Shown here: piece by piece, positions 8,661 to 16,991 of the stretch
Position numbering within the stretch: position 1 is the first letter of the stretch
Layout: every line of letters starts with the position of its first letter
NCBI GenBank assembly: GCA_964412015.1
Contig: CAYPMO010000014.1
Coordinates: 1-64,000, forward strand
From: SZUA-318 sp964412015
Lineage (GTDB): Bacteria; Gemmatimonadota; Gemmatimonadetes; Longimicrobiales; Gaopeijiaceae
DNA length: 64,000 nt
Direction: 5' to 3'
Position numbers and translations under genes: made by a program
Notes under the pieces: generated by a model
Told to the model about the DNA's origin: nothing
What the model saw: only the letters and a program-made list of their open reading frames with translations
Database searches by the model: none

Positions 8661-8890
8661 GTTAACAGGTCGCTGAAGAAGGGGAGCACCCCGCGTTGGG
8701 AGCGCCACGGCCCCTCATCCCAGGCGGAGCGACGAGCCGAGCGAAGCGAGACCGCCGAGCCCGCGAGGCGAACGCATAGCACCGCTATTTCGAGGAGGCG
8801 CAACGAAGTCCCGGCGGATGCAGCGGTGCTCGAATGCCAACGGACTTCGGACTCAGGACACTAGCCGAAGTAAGCGGAGGCTGAGGGGAG
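8661..8890. other. Structured non-coding segment with interleaved inverted repeats
   Basis: No convincing gene lies between the cytochrome c stop and the DUF2442 gene. The stretch holds AGCACCGCT (8778-8786) with its complement at 8822-8830, CGAAGTCC (8804-8811) with its complement at 8842-8849, and ACTTCGG (8844-8850) with CCGAAGT (8865-8871). The first two pairs interleave and so cannot both form as simple nested hairpins. It may be the end of a mobile or repeated element or a folded RNA; I cannot tell which from one copy. Confidence 0.4.
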
Positions 8891-8896
8891 AGAAAC

Positions 8897-9169
8897 CTAG
8901 ATGGATGCTGGGCGATGAGCAGGAACGCCGTGCAGCATACCCCAAACGGTGATGTCTTCGTCCAAGAGCGGCCAGTGCACGCCTTGGCCTCCGCCAACCA
9001 GGCGAAACGTGGCGCGTTGTTCAGGGGTCGCCTCGGCGAGGCGCCAGGACCATGCCAGGGGCACGCTGATCGTACGTCCGTCACTTAGTGAGGCGACGAT
9101 CTCCTCGTCTGTGACCCGGACTGCCTTGATGAGCGGCTCAGGCTGAGCCGCAGTGTTGATTCCAGGCAT
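8897..9169 (-). CDS. DUF2442 domain protein
   Basis: Ninety residues forming a DUF2442 domain: VRVTDEEIVASLSDGRTISV, then the W-rich helix LAWSWRLAEATPEQRA and the GVHWPLLDEDITV strand, all characteristic. DUF2442 genes are usually downstream of DUF4160 genes, and the two are suspected to be a toxin-antitoxin-like pair. Here the start codon lies 32 bases inside the end of a frameshifted DUF4160 gene. The DUF2442 gene itself looks intact. Confidence 0.85.
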   Translation of the reverse strand: MPGINTAAQPEPLIKAVRVTDEEIVASLSDGRTISVPLAWSWRLAEATPEQRATFRLVGGGQGVHWPLLDEDITVWGMLHGVPAHRPASI

Positions 9170-9379
9170 GGGTCATGACCTCCAAGTGCTCGTGGATGAT
9201 ACGGCGGATGCGGTTCAGTTCTCGCGGCGGAATCCGGTGTTTGCGGCAAGTGTCAGCGGTTGGAGCCAGAACTTGCAGGTCGCGTCGCCCCTTTCCACGT
9301 GAACATGCAGCGGCTCCTGACAATCAAAGCTGTCGAAGAAGAAGCGGTAGGGACCGGGGATACCTCGGATCGATGGCAA
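9138..9379 (-). pseudogene. DUF4160 domain gene broken by a frameshift
   Basis: Read from the TTG at 9379, which has GGAGGAG four bases upstream, the frame gives a DUF4160 start (SIRGIPGPYRFFF, then QEPLHVHVERGD and KFWLQPL) but runs into a stop near 9215. The family C-terminus (RELNRIRRIIHEHLEVMTHA) continues in another frame to a stop at 9138. One missing base near 9229-9230 explains the break: restoring it gives the usual GF-S-x-REL junction. It could be a genuine pseudogene, an assembly or sequencing indel, or much less likely a programmed shift. The overlap with the DUF2442 gene is as expected for the intact pair. Confidence 0.75.
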
Positions 9380-9481
9380 GTACTCCTCCGTTGCCGGTCC
9401 AGGGACGCCTCCTGACCATGTAAATGACCCGCAGAAGGCGGGCAAGGGTCCGTTTCGGGGGATGGCAGGCATGATCCTGAG

Positions 9482-9646
9482 GGAAAAGGCGCCGTTCAGG
9501 AGGAGCTCGACGTCGCGGAGTTGACGCTCCGTCAGATCCCACGAAGGCCAGTCACGAGAGGCCTCGATCAGCTCGCGGGCGTCCGACTTTTCGACGAGGA
9601 GCTGGACGAGCATGCCCCCGTAGGGGGTCACCGGGTGGTGGGTCAT
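9482..9646 (-). pseudogene. N-terminal remnant of sulfate adenylyltransferase
   Basis: From an ATG at 9646 about 55 codons match the N-terminal PUA-like region of ATP sulfurylase of the Sat-CysC type: PYGGMLVQLLV, then DWPSWDLTERQLRDVELLLN and GAFS. In real enzymes GAFS is followed by PL-x-GF and about 300 more residues with the catalytic QxRN and GRD motifs. Here the match stops dead after GAFS and the frame runs on into unrelated codons leading to the DUF4160 gene. This is a truncated gene end produced by deletion or insertion, not a functional enzyme. Confidence 0.75.
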
Positions 9647-9809
9647 GACCGCACCGCCGCAAGGGTTGTGCCGCCCGGCAGATGGTCCGTGGAGGCGCTC
9701 GCGCCGTTCGGCCCGGGCGGCGTCAGCCGTCCCGAGCCCTCTGGCCGTGAGGGCCAAAGCAGCGGAGATTGGCTTTTCATTCCCAGAGCACTTTCCCCGG
9801 CAGGCAGTC

Positions 9810-11933
9810 ATGCTCACCCTTCTTGCCGCTCTTTCCGTCCTCGTCCCCACTACCCCGACCGACATCCCGGCCGACTCCGCGGCCGAGGCCGCCGTCGCAG
9901 CGCGGGTCGAGATCATCCGGACCGAATACGGCGTCCCCCATATCTACGCCGAGGATCTCCAGGCCATGGGCTTCGGCCTCGCCTGGGTGGAGCTCGAGGA
10001 CTACGGCCCCGTCACCGCGCTCAACCTCGTGAAGGCCCGCGGCCAATACGGGCTCCACACAGGCTACGACTCCATCGGCGGAGACTTCGGCGCCCGCGAG
10101 GAGTACGCCCACGCGGTGAACACCTGGCCGCTCCTCATGGCCGAGACCCGTGCGGTCTACGAGGGGTTCGCGGCCGGCGTCCGCTACTACGTCCGACTCC
10201 ACGCGAGCGAGTTCCCGGAATGGATGGAGCCCGTGTTCACCGGACTCGACGCCCACGCCCGTGAGGTGCAGGGATTCGGCGCGGGAAGCGCGGCCGGGTT
10301 CATCCGGAGTCTCCAGCGGGCCAGGGGGGCCCCGCCGCGAGACGACCGGACGGCCGCGTCCGACGACGGCTCGAACGCCTGGGCGTTCGACGGAACCCGG
10401 ACGAAATCCGGCAAGGCCATCCTTCTGCGCAACCCGCATCTCCGGTGGACGGCGGGCTACTACGAAGCCCACGTGATCGTACCCGGCGTCGTGGACTTCT
10501 ACGGCGACTTCCGCATCGGCGGCGCGTTCGGGACCGTCGGGGGCTTCAACCGCCACCTGGGGTTCGCGACCACCAACAACGCGCCCGTGATGTCCCAGGT
10601 CTACGCGCTCGAGGCCGATCCGGACCACGAGAACCACTATCTGCTCGACGGTCGCTCCCATGCCCTCCAGGAGAAGAGGACCACCGTCGAGTACCGCACG
10701 CCCGAGGGAGGTATCGCCACGGAGACCCGCTCCTCATGGTGGACCGCCTACGGCCCGGTGCTACATCGAGAGGACGGCCGGATCTACATCGTGAAGGCCG
10801 CGACGGCCGGCGAGTACCGCAGAGGCGAGCAGTTTCTCCGCATGATGATGAGCAAGTCCCTCGAGGAGTGGCTCGAGGTCGTGGAGATGCGCGCCCATCC
10901 GTCGTCGAACTTCACATACGCCGACGCGGCCGGGAACATCGTGCACTACTACAACGCCCGGGCGCCCCTCCTCCCCCATCCCGTCTCGGACAGCTTCGTC
11001 GTCGCGCGGAGCTCGAAGGACATCTGGCTCGAGCTGGTGCCGTTCGAGGATCTACCGATCTATATCAACCCGAAGGGCGGATACACGACCCAGACGAACG
11101 ACTCGCCCGACTATACCAACCTGAACGTCCCGATGGACCGCGACACGGTGCCGTCGATCGTCGAACCGGTCCGCCTGCGCCCCCGGAGCCAGATGTCGCT
11201 GACACTCGTCCACGGCGACGGCAGGCTGAGCCTCGAGGACGTCGTGGAGTTGAAGCACTCGCCCCGCATGCTCGTCGCCGAACGCGTGACGGACGAGCTG
11301 CTCGCGGCCATCGAGGAATCCGGCACCGCGACCAGCGGCGACCTCGCGAAGGCGCTGCGCGCCCTCGAGCGGTGGGACCGCACCGCTTCGGCCGACAGTC
11401 GCGGCGGCGTGCTGTTCTACGCCTGGGAGAACCAGTACCGCCAGGTGATCGACACCGCGCGCTACTTCCGTGAGCCGTGGACGCCGGAGCGTCCGATGGA
11501 GACGCCGGTCGGCATCGGGTCGCCCAACGAGGCCGTGGCGGCGTTCGCCGCGGCCGCGAAGTGGATGGACGATCGCGACTGGGACTACGACATGAAATGG
11601 GGTGACGCGTTCCGGGTCATCCGTGGATCGGTGGACGAGCCCGTATCGGGCTGCCCCGGCACGCTCGGCTGCTTCCGCACGCTCTCGTTCGGCCCGGATT
11701 CCGCGACCGGTAAGTTCGCAGCGCACACGGGGGACGGCTGGGTGATCGCGGTCGAGTTCGACGATCCCCCCCGCGCATACTCCGTCCTGGCGTACGGGCA
11801 GAGCGACCAGGAAGGTCACCCGCACTACGAGGATCAGGCCGCCATGTTCGCGAAGGGGCGCATGAAGACCGTGCGGTTCACGCGCGAGGACGTCGAGAAG
11901 GCGGCCACGCGCAGATACCGTCCCGGCTCCTGA
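9810..11933 (+). CDS. Secreted penicillin acylase family Ntn hydrolase
   Basis: Protein of 707 residues. The ATG at 9810 opens a short signal peptide (LTLLAALSVLVP). The alpha segment (about 25-175) includes EYGVPHIYAEDLQ. GSNAWAF places the N-terminal nucleophile Ser at 188, where autocatalytic cleavage would release the beta chain, and TTNNAP and GHVNYADAAG-like SSNFTYADAAGN are further family features. These enzymes hydrolyse amide bonds such as those in acyl-homoserine lactones, penicillins or, in many soil bacteria, unknown N-acyl compounds. No strong ribosome-binding site is seen. Family is secure, substrate is not. Confidence 0.9.
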   Translation: MLTLLAALSVLVPTTPTDIPADSAAEAAVAARVEIIRTEYGVPHIYAEDLQAMGFGLAWVELEDYGPVTALNLVKARGQYGLHTGYDSIGGDFGAREEYAHAVNTWPLLMAETRAVYEGFAAGVRYYVRLHASEFPEWMEPVFTGLDAHAREVQGFGAGSAAGFIRSLQRARGAPPRDDRTAASDDGSNAWAFDGTRTKSGKAILLRNPHLRWTAGYYEAHVIVPGVVDFYGDFRIGGAFGTVGGFNRHLGFATTNNAPVMSQVYALEADPDHENHYLLDGRSHALQEKRTTVEYRTPEGGIATETRSSWWTAYGPVLHREDGRIYIVKAATAGEYRRGEQFLRMMMSKSLEEWLEVVEMRAHPSSNFTYADAAGNIVHYYNARAPLLPHPVSDSFVVARSSKDIWLELVPFEDLPIYINPKGGYTTQTNDSPDYTNLNVPMDRDTVPSIVEPVRLRPRSQMSLTLVHGDGRLSLEDVVELKHSPRMLVAERVTDELLAAIEESGTATSGDLAKALRALERWDRTASADSRGGVLFYAWENQYRQVIDTARYFREPWTPERPMETPVGIGSPNEAVAAFAAAAKWMDDRDWDYDMKWGDAFRVIRGSVDEPVSGCPGTLGCFRTLSFGPDSATGKFAAHTGDGWVIAVEFDDPPRAYSVLAYGQSDQEGHPHYEDQAAMFAKGRMKTVRFTREDVEKAATRRYRPGS

Positions 11934-11956
11934 TCCGGAAAGGAAACACTGCCGCC

Positions 11957-12037
11957 ATGAGAACCGCGCTCGGTGTTGCCCTGGCGGCACGCCGGCTCCT
12001 GTCGGCCTGCGCGGCGTCGCGACACGCGGGTGGCTGA
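11957..12037 (+). other. Possible 26-residue lipoprotein-like micro-ORF or gene remnant
   Basis: An ATG at 11957, with an AAAGGA upstream, opens 26 codons with a basic start, a short hydrophobic stretch and LLSAC, much like the first part of a lipoprotein signal, then stops. It overlaps the start of the next gene by eight bases. It could be a leader peptide or the stump of a lost lipoprotein gene; evidence for expression is absent. Confidence 0.3.
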
Positions 12038-13703
12038 ACAACCTCCCCACCTCGTGAGGCTCCAGGCGGCGGTCGTCCTGGCCGTCGCCCTGGCCGCCCA
12101 CCTGGCGTTGGCCCCCGGCGTGGCCGACGCGGATTCGTTCTATCACCTGGGCCACGCGGCGCACTACGCCGCGCACGGACCGCTCGACACGTCGTTCCCG
12201 TGGGCCACCGCGTCGGTCATCGGGGACCTCGGCGGCGATCTCTGGTGGGGTTTCCACGTGCTGCTGCTCCCGTTCACGGCGTTCGGTGACCCGGTCGATG
12301 GTATGCGGGCCGCGGGCTTCCTGTTCACGCTCGCCCTCGCGGGCGCCGCCTGGTGGGTGTTCGGCCGACACGGCATCCCGGGCGCCGGCTGGTGGACCGC
12401 GCTCCTGCTCGTCGCGGTGCCGAACGTCCTGTTCCGCTGGCTCATGGTCAGACCCCACGTCCTCTCGCTCGCGGCGGCCCTGCTGCTGGCGTCCTTCCTC
12501 GTGAGGGGGAGATGGTGGCACGTGTTGGCGCTGTCGACGGGAATCACGTGGCTGCACGTCAGCCAGTTCTGGCTCGCCCCGGGCATCGTCGCGGCTTATG
12601 CGCTAGCCTGCGTGATCGGGCGCGACAGAGCGCCGCGTTCCGAGAGTGCCCTCGCGGCGGATGCGCGCACCTCGGGCGATTCGCTCGTACCGGTGCCCGC
12701 GGCGCTCGCCGCGGTCGCGGCGGGCACCGTGCTCGGGGCGCTGCTCCGCCCGCATCCGCTGGCGACCGCGCAGCTGGCCTGGGTCCAGATCGTCGAGCTC
12801 TTCGCCGAGAAGGCCACCGATCGGCCGCTGATCTTCGCCACCGAGCTCCTGCCGCTCCCCGCCCTCGACCTGCTCCGGTCCGCCTGGTCTTTCCTGGTGG
12901 TCTGGGGGGCAGCCGCGGCGGCCGCGTGGCATTGGGGGCGCGGCGCGGAGGGGCCTGACCGCACCCCTGGCCTCCCGGTCCCGGAGCGTACCCTCGCGCT
13001 GCTGTCGTCGTTGGTCGCGGTGGCCTTCCTGGCCGTCACCCTGCTGTCCGCGCGGCGCGCGCTCGTGGAGACGGTGGCGTTCGGGTTCGTGCTCTTGCCG
13101 CTGGCGTGGACCTGGCTCGTGCCTCCACCCGCCCGCCGGGTCGCCCGCCGGGTCCTCGCCGTTCTGCTGGCGGCGCACCTCGCGTGGGGCGCCCACCGCC
13201 ACGTCCTGAACACCAGGTTCGTCGCGCTCCCGCCCGACGCCATGGCCGAGGCGGCCGCCTGGCTGGCGGAGCACGGCCGGCCCGGCGACGTCGTCTTCCA
13301 CGCGCATTGGGACAACTTCGGGCCGCTCTTCGCGCGCAACCGCGTCAGCCGCTACCTGGGCGGCATGGACCCGATCTTCCAGTACGCCCACGATCCGGGC
13401 CTGTACTGGGAGCACTTCTTCCTCTCCGGGGACCTCGTCGCGGAGTATACGTGCGACGCCTTCCCGTGCTACGAGGGCACCGCCACGTCCACCTGGGAGG
13501 CGGTCCGCGCTCACTTCGGTGCGCGCTGGGTCGTGGTGGAGCCGGTCAGGAATCCCAAGCTCACCCTGCATCTCCTCGATGATCCCGGCTTCGAGCTCAT
13601 GCTCGAAACGCGCCACGAGGCGATCTTCAGGGTGCGGGACTCCGCGGTACCGACCCCGCAGGAGCCACCCGTCCCCACCGCCTCCCCCGCCGGGCCACCC
13701 TAG
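12030..13703 (+). CDS. Polytopic membrane protein, possible glycosyltransferase-like
   Basis: About 557 residues with ten or so membrane helices in residues 10-410 and a soluble C-terminal domain of about 150 residues. The first periplasmic loop has DADSFYHLGHAA, an acidic-aromatic pattern like that of GT-C mannosyltransferases and oligosaccharyltransferases, and the C-terminal part contains HAHWDNFGPLFARNR, typical of that group. The GTG at 12030 is the most reasonable start; upstream codons do not look protein-like. No sugar-transfer neighbours exist, so the assignment to GT-C is tentative. The gene ends 15 bases before lutA. Confidence 0.6.
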   Translation: MAEQPPHLVRLQAAVVLAVALAAHLALAPGVADADSFYHLGHAAHYAAHGPLDTSFPWATASVIGDLGGDLWWGFHVLLLPFTAFGDPVDGMRAAGFLFTLALAGAAWWVFGRHGIPGAGWWTALLLVAVPNVLFRWLMVRPHVLSLAAALLLASFLVRGRWWHVLALSTGITWLHVSQFWLAPGIVAAYALACVIGRDRAPRSESALAADARTSGDSLVPVPAALAAVAAGTVLGALLRPHPLATAQLAWVQIVELFAEKATDRPLIFATELLPLPALDLLRSAWSFLVVWGAAAAAAWHWGRGAEGPDRTPGLPVPERTLALLSSLVAVAFLAVTLLSARRALVETVAFGFVLLPLAWTWLVPPPARRVARRVLAVLLAAHLAWGAHRHVLNTRFVALPPDAMAEAAAWLAEHGRPGDVVFHAHWDNFGPLFARNRVSRYLGGMDPIFQYAHDPGLYWEHFFLSGDLVAEYTCDAFPCYEGTATSTWEAVRAHFGARWVVVEPVRNPKLTLHLLDDPGFELMLETRHEAIFRVRDSAVPTPQEPPVPTASPAGPP

Positions 13704-13718
13704 GAGTCCGCCCGAGTA

Positions 13719-14423
13719 ATGCGCGTAGCCTTCTTCGCCACCTGCCTCGTGGACCGCCTCTTCGCCGACGCCGGCGCCGATGCGGTGCGCCTCCTCCGGA
13801 AGCTCGGCGTCGAGGTGTACTACCCTACCGGGCAGACATGCTGCGGGCAGCCGGCGTTGAACGCGGGCTACGTCGACGAGGCGCGCCGCATGGCGCGCCA
13901 CACCGTGTCCGTGTTCCGCGGCTCCGACTATGTCGTCCTTCCCTCGGGAAGCTGCGCGGAAATGCTGCGCACGCACTACCCCGAGCTGCTCGACGACCCG
14001 GCGGCGCGCGACCTCGCCGCGCGGACCTACGAGCTCTCGGAGTTCATCGTGAAGGTCTTGGGCGTCACTTCGCTGGGGCGAGGACTGGAGGGGCGTCGGG
14101 TCGCCTACCACCATGGGTGTCACGCGCTCCGCGAGCTACGCGTCCACGACGAGCCGCTCGAGCTCCTCGAGCGCGCGGGAGCCCGCCTCCTCCCCTGGGA
14201 GGCGGCCGAGGAGTGCTGCGGCTTCGGCGGGCTCTTCAGCGTCAAGCTCCCCGTGGTGTCGGCGGCCATGGCGGACCGGAAGCTGGACACCCTCCCCGAT
14301 GTGGACTTCCTGACGTCGGCCGACGGAGGATGTCTCATGCAGCTCTCGACGCGTGCGGCGCGGCGCGGGCTTCGGCTGCCGTGCCGCCATCTCGCCTCCG
14401 TGCTCTGGGAGGCCGCGTCGTGA
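13719..14423 (+). CDS. lutA: Lactate utilisation protein A (CCG-domain Fe-S subunit)
   Basis: Protein of 234 residues with two CCG domains as in LutA/YkgE and heterodisulfide-reductase subunit B: TGQTCCGQPALNAGY (about 43-50) and EECCGFGG (about 166-173), plus FFATCLVD and YHHGCHAL. LutABC together oxidise L-lactate to pyruvate in the cytoplasm, passing electrons through Fe-S centres. The stop codon overlaps the GTG start of lutB (GTGA), a sign of tight coupling. Same length as the family. Confidence 0.92.
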   Translation: MRVAFFATCLVDRLFADAGADAVRLLRKLGVEVYYPTGQTCCGQPALNAGYVDEARRMARHTVSVFRGSDYVVLPSGSCAEMLRTHYPELLDDPAARDLAARTYELSEFIVKVLGVTSLGRGLEGRRVAYHHGCHALRELRVHDEPLELLERAGARLLPWEAAEECCGFGGLFSVKLPVVSAAMADRKLDTLPDVDFLTSADGGCLMQLSTRAARRGLRLPCRHLASVLWEAAS

Positions 14424-15814
14424 CCGCGCCCCGCCCCGGGGGGTACGCGGCGGCCGCGACCGCCTGCATCCGGGAGAATCCGGAGGTCCGCGCGACGGTG
14501 GCCGCAGCCATCCGTAGCTTCGACGCGAACCGCGAAGCCGCGTGGAGTGAGATCGACGCCGACGCCTGGCGCGACTGGGCGCGGGACGTGAAGACCCACG
14601 TCCTCACGCACCTCGACCGTTACCTTCCGCAGGCCGAGGCGCGGCTCGAGGCCAACGGCGCCCGCGTGCACTGGGCGGAGAACGCGGCCGAGGCCGACGA
14701 CATTCTCGGGCGCATCGTCGAGAGGATCGGGGTGCGGCGCGCGGTCAAGGCCAAGAGCATGCTCACCGAGGAGATCGAGGTGACCCGCCGGCTCGAGGCC
14801 CGTGGCGTCGCCGTCCGGGAGACGGACCTCGGCGAGTACATCATCCAGTTGCTCGGACAGCCACCCAGCCACATCGTGGCGCCCGCCATCCACTTGAGCC
14901 TCGACGACTGCCGGAGGCTGTTCGCGGACCGGCTGGGCACGCCGAGCGACGCGACACCCGAAGCGCTCGCCGCGGCAGTCCGCGTTGCTCTGCGCGAGGA
15001 TTTCCTCGCGGCGGACCTCGGGATCTCGGGGTGCAACTTCCTCGCTGCGGACACCGGCTCCCTGGCGCTCATCGAGAACGAGGGCAACATCCGGCTGAGC
15101 ACCTCCGCCCCGCGCGTGCACGTCGCGTTCGTGGGCATCGAGAAGCTGGTCCCGAAGCTGGAGGACGTCTCCGGGTTCGTTCAACTCACGTCGCGGAGCG
15201 CGACGGGACAGGCGATCGGGAACTACGTGTCCATCCTCCAGGGACCCCGTCGCCCCGGCGAGCCCGACGGCCCCGAGGAGCTCCACGTGATCTTCGTGGA
15301 CAACGGGCGCACGCGCCTGCTCGCCGACGACACGGCGTGGGAGGTGCTCCGGTGCGTCCGCTGCGGCGCGTGCCAGAACATCTGCCCGGTCTACCAGCAG
15401 ACCGGAGGTCACCCCTACGGCTTCACGTACGCCGGACCCATCGGCGCGATCCTGGCTCCCGGGTTGTTGGGGCTCGAGGAGGCCATGCCTCTGCCCTATG
15501 CGTCGTCGCTCTGCAGGGCGTGCGCGGACGTCTGCCCGGTGCGCATCCCGATCCCCGAGCTTCTGCTCTACTGGCGGGAGCGCGCCGTCGAGGCAGGCCT
15601 CGTGCCGGCGACCGAGCGCGTCGCCATGAAGATGTACGCCGCGCTCGCCACACACCCGGACGCGTTCGCCGCGGCCGGCGCGCTGCTCAAGTGGGTGCCG
15701 TGGGAGGCGGGCGGACGGGCGCTCCCCGTGTTGGGAGGCTGGGCGAGCGAGCGCGCGGCTCCGGAGCCCAGCACGCGCTCGTTCCGGTCGTTGTGGAAGA
15801 GGGGGATCGAGTGA
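14420..15814 (+). CDS. lutB: Lactate utilisation protein B (ferredoxin-type Fe-S subunit)
   Basis: Protein of 464 residues. The N-terminal LUD domain contains KAKSMLTEEIEV and ISGCNFLAADTGSLALIENE. Two 4Fe-4S motifs follow: CVRCGACQNICP and CRACADVCPV, around residues 313-320 and 365-375. The C-terminus (WKRGIE) is typical of LutB/YkgF. It starts at the GTG overlapping the lutA stop and its own stop overlaps the GTG of lutC. Catalytic core subunit of the lactate oxidase complex. Confidence 0.93.
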   Translation: MTAPRPGGYAAAATACIRENPEVRATVAAAIRSFDANREAAWSEIDADAWRDWARDVKTHVLTHLDRYLPQAEARLEANGARVHWAENAAEADDILGRIVERIGVRRAVKAKSMLTEEIEVTRRLEARGVAVRETDLGEYIIQLLGQPPSHIVAPAIHLSLDDCRRLFADRLGTPSDATPEALAAAVRVALREDFLAADLGISGCNFLAADTGSLALIENEGNIRLSTSAPRVHVAFVGIEKLVPKLEDVSGFVQLTSRSATGQAIGNYVSILQGPRRPGEPDGPEELHVIFVDNGRTRLLADDTAWEVLRCVRCGACQNICPVYQQTGGHPYGFTYAGPIGAILAPGLLGLEEAMPLPYASSLCRACADVCPVRIPIPELLLYWRERAVEAGLVPATERVAMKMYAALATHPDAFAAAGALLKWVPWEAGGRALPVLGGWASERAAPEPSTRSFRSLWKRGIE

Positions 15815-16395
15815 GCGCGCGGGAGCGGATCCTGGCTCGTGTGCGGGACGCTCTGGCCGAGCGGCCCCGCGCGCCCGACCCCGGCCGGTTCCGTGGCGAG
15901 CGGCCCGAGCCGCCGCCAACCGACCTCGTCCGGTCGTTCATCCGGATCTTCGAGTCGTCCGGCGGAGAGGTCCACCGCCTCAGCGATCACGCGGCCGCGC
16001 GGGCCTGGCTCACGACCCTCGTCCAGGACGCGCGAGGCGTGTGCATCGGCGCCACGGTTCCCCCCACGCTCCTGCCCGACGTCGCCGCCGCGCCGCCCCG
16101 CGACGCCGAGATCGGCATCTCGATGGCCGTCGGAGCCGTAGCCGAAACGGGCTCCTTGATCCTCGACGCCCGCGACGGGCGCCTTACCCAGCTCCTTCCA
16201 CCGACGCACGCCGTGCTCCTGCGGGCCGACACCGTCTACCCGACGCTCGTGGACGCCCTCGCGCACCTCCGCTCCGATCTTCCATCCGCGCTCGCGCTGC
16301 ATTCGGGCCCGAGCAAGTCCGCCGACATCGGACAGATCCTGGTGGAGGGAGTGCACGGCCCCGGCCGGATCTTCGCGGTGATCATCGGAGGCTGA
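15811..16395 (+). CDS. lutC: Lactate utilisation protein C (LUD domain subunit)
   Basis: Protein of 194 residues, a LUD-domain subunit: N-terminal ARERILARVRDAL, then VAETGSLILDARDGRL and the closing DIGQILVEGVHGPGR, hallmarks of LutC/YkgG. The GTG start overlaps the stop of lutB. It completes the lutABC operon, which runs on after 36 bases into two ThDP-enzyme genes on the same strand. No LutR or LctP gene is nearby, so regulation and lactate import are not local. Confidence 0.93.
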   Translation: MSARERILARVRDALAERPRAPDPGRFRGERPEPPPTDLVRSFIRIFESSGGEVHRLSDHAAARAWLTTLVQDARGVCIGATVPPTLLPDVAAAPPRDAEIGISMAVGAVAETGSLILDARDGRLTQLLPPTHAVLLRADTVYPTLVDALAHLRSDLPSALALHSGPSKSADIGQILVEGVHGPGRIFAVIIGG

Positions 16396-16431
16396 AACCA
16401 CGATGCGCATCCGCCTTCACCCACGGACAGC

Positions 16432-16989
16432 ATGAACTCGACGACCTCTTCGCAACGGACGCGCGCGGTCCTGGCCACGCTGGTCGAGGCGGGCGTCACC
16501 CACGTGGTGGGTGTCCCCGACAACAGGTCCGCGCCGCTCTTCGATTCGCTCTCCCGGCACACCGTCCCGCGGCTGGTCATCACCACCCGCGAGGGCGAAG
16601 CCTTCGCGCTCGCGTCGGGACTCTGGCTCGGGGGCGCGAGCCCGTTCCTGGTCGTGCAGAACACCGGTTTGCTGGAGTCCGGCGACGGGCTGCGAGGTAC
16701 GGCCACACGCATGGGCGCCCCGCTCCCGTTCGTCGTCACGGCCCGCGGCTACGCGAGGATGCTGTCGCTGGGAATGGGTCCGGACACGCCCCGCACACCG
16801 GAGCTTCTCAGGCGGCCGGACGTCGACTCGGTGGCGCTCATGACCGAGCCGACGCTCTCGGCCTGGGGCATCCCCTATCGGATCTGCGGCGCGAACGACG
16901 ACCCGGTGCCGGCCATCGCTCGTCTCATCGAGGATGCCCGGTCGCTCCGGCACCCTTGCGCCCTCCTCCTGCTCGCGGAGCTCGCCTGA
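16432..16989 (+). CDS. ThDP enzyme pyrimidine-binding subunit, sulfopyruvate/phosphonopyruvate decarboxylase alpha-like
   Basis: Protein of 185 residues, one ThDP pyrimidine (Pyr) domain standing alone. VVGVPDNRSAPLFD and TTREGEAFALASGLWLGG contain the glutamate that activates thiamine diphosphate, and FLVVQNTGLLESGDGL is the conserved strand-turn of ComD-type sulfopyruvate decarboxylase and of phosphonopyruvate decarboxylase. Split alpha and beta subunits are typical for ComDE/SuyAB relatives. It sits 36 bases after lutC and two bases before the beta subunit. The substrate (3-sulfopyruvate, phosphonopyruvate or another 2-oxo acid) is not fixed by sequence. Confidence 0.8.
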   Translation: MNSTTSSQRTRAVLATLVEAGVTHVVGVPDNRSAPLFDSLSRHTVPRLVITTREGEAFALASGLWLGGASPFLVVQNTGLLESGDGLRGTATRMGAPLPFVVTARGYARMLSLGMGPDTPRTPELLRRPDVDSVALMTEPTLSAWGIPYRICGANDDPVPAIARLIEDARSLRHPCALLLLAELA

Positions 16990-16991
16990 CC

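Noticed and set aside
8778..8871. Integron attC site in the structured segment
   Set aside because: Inverted repeats are present, but I found no R' core of the GTTRRRY form with a matching RYYYAAC partner, and no integrase gene is nearby.
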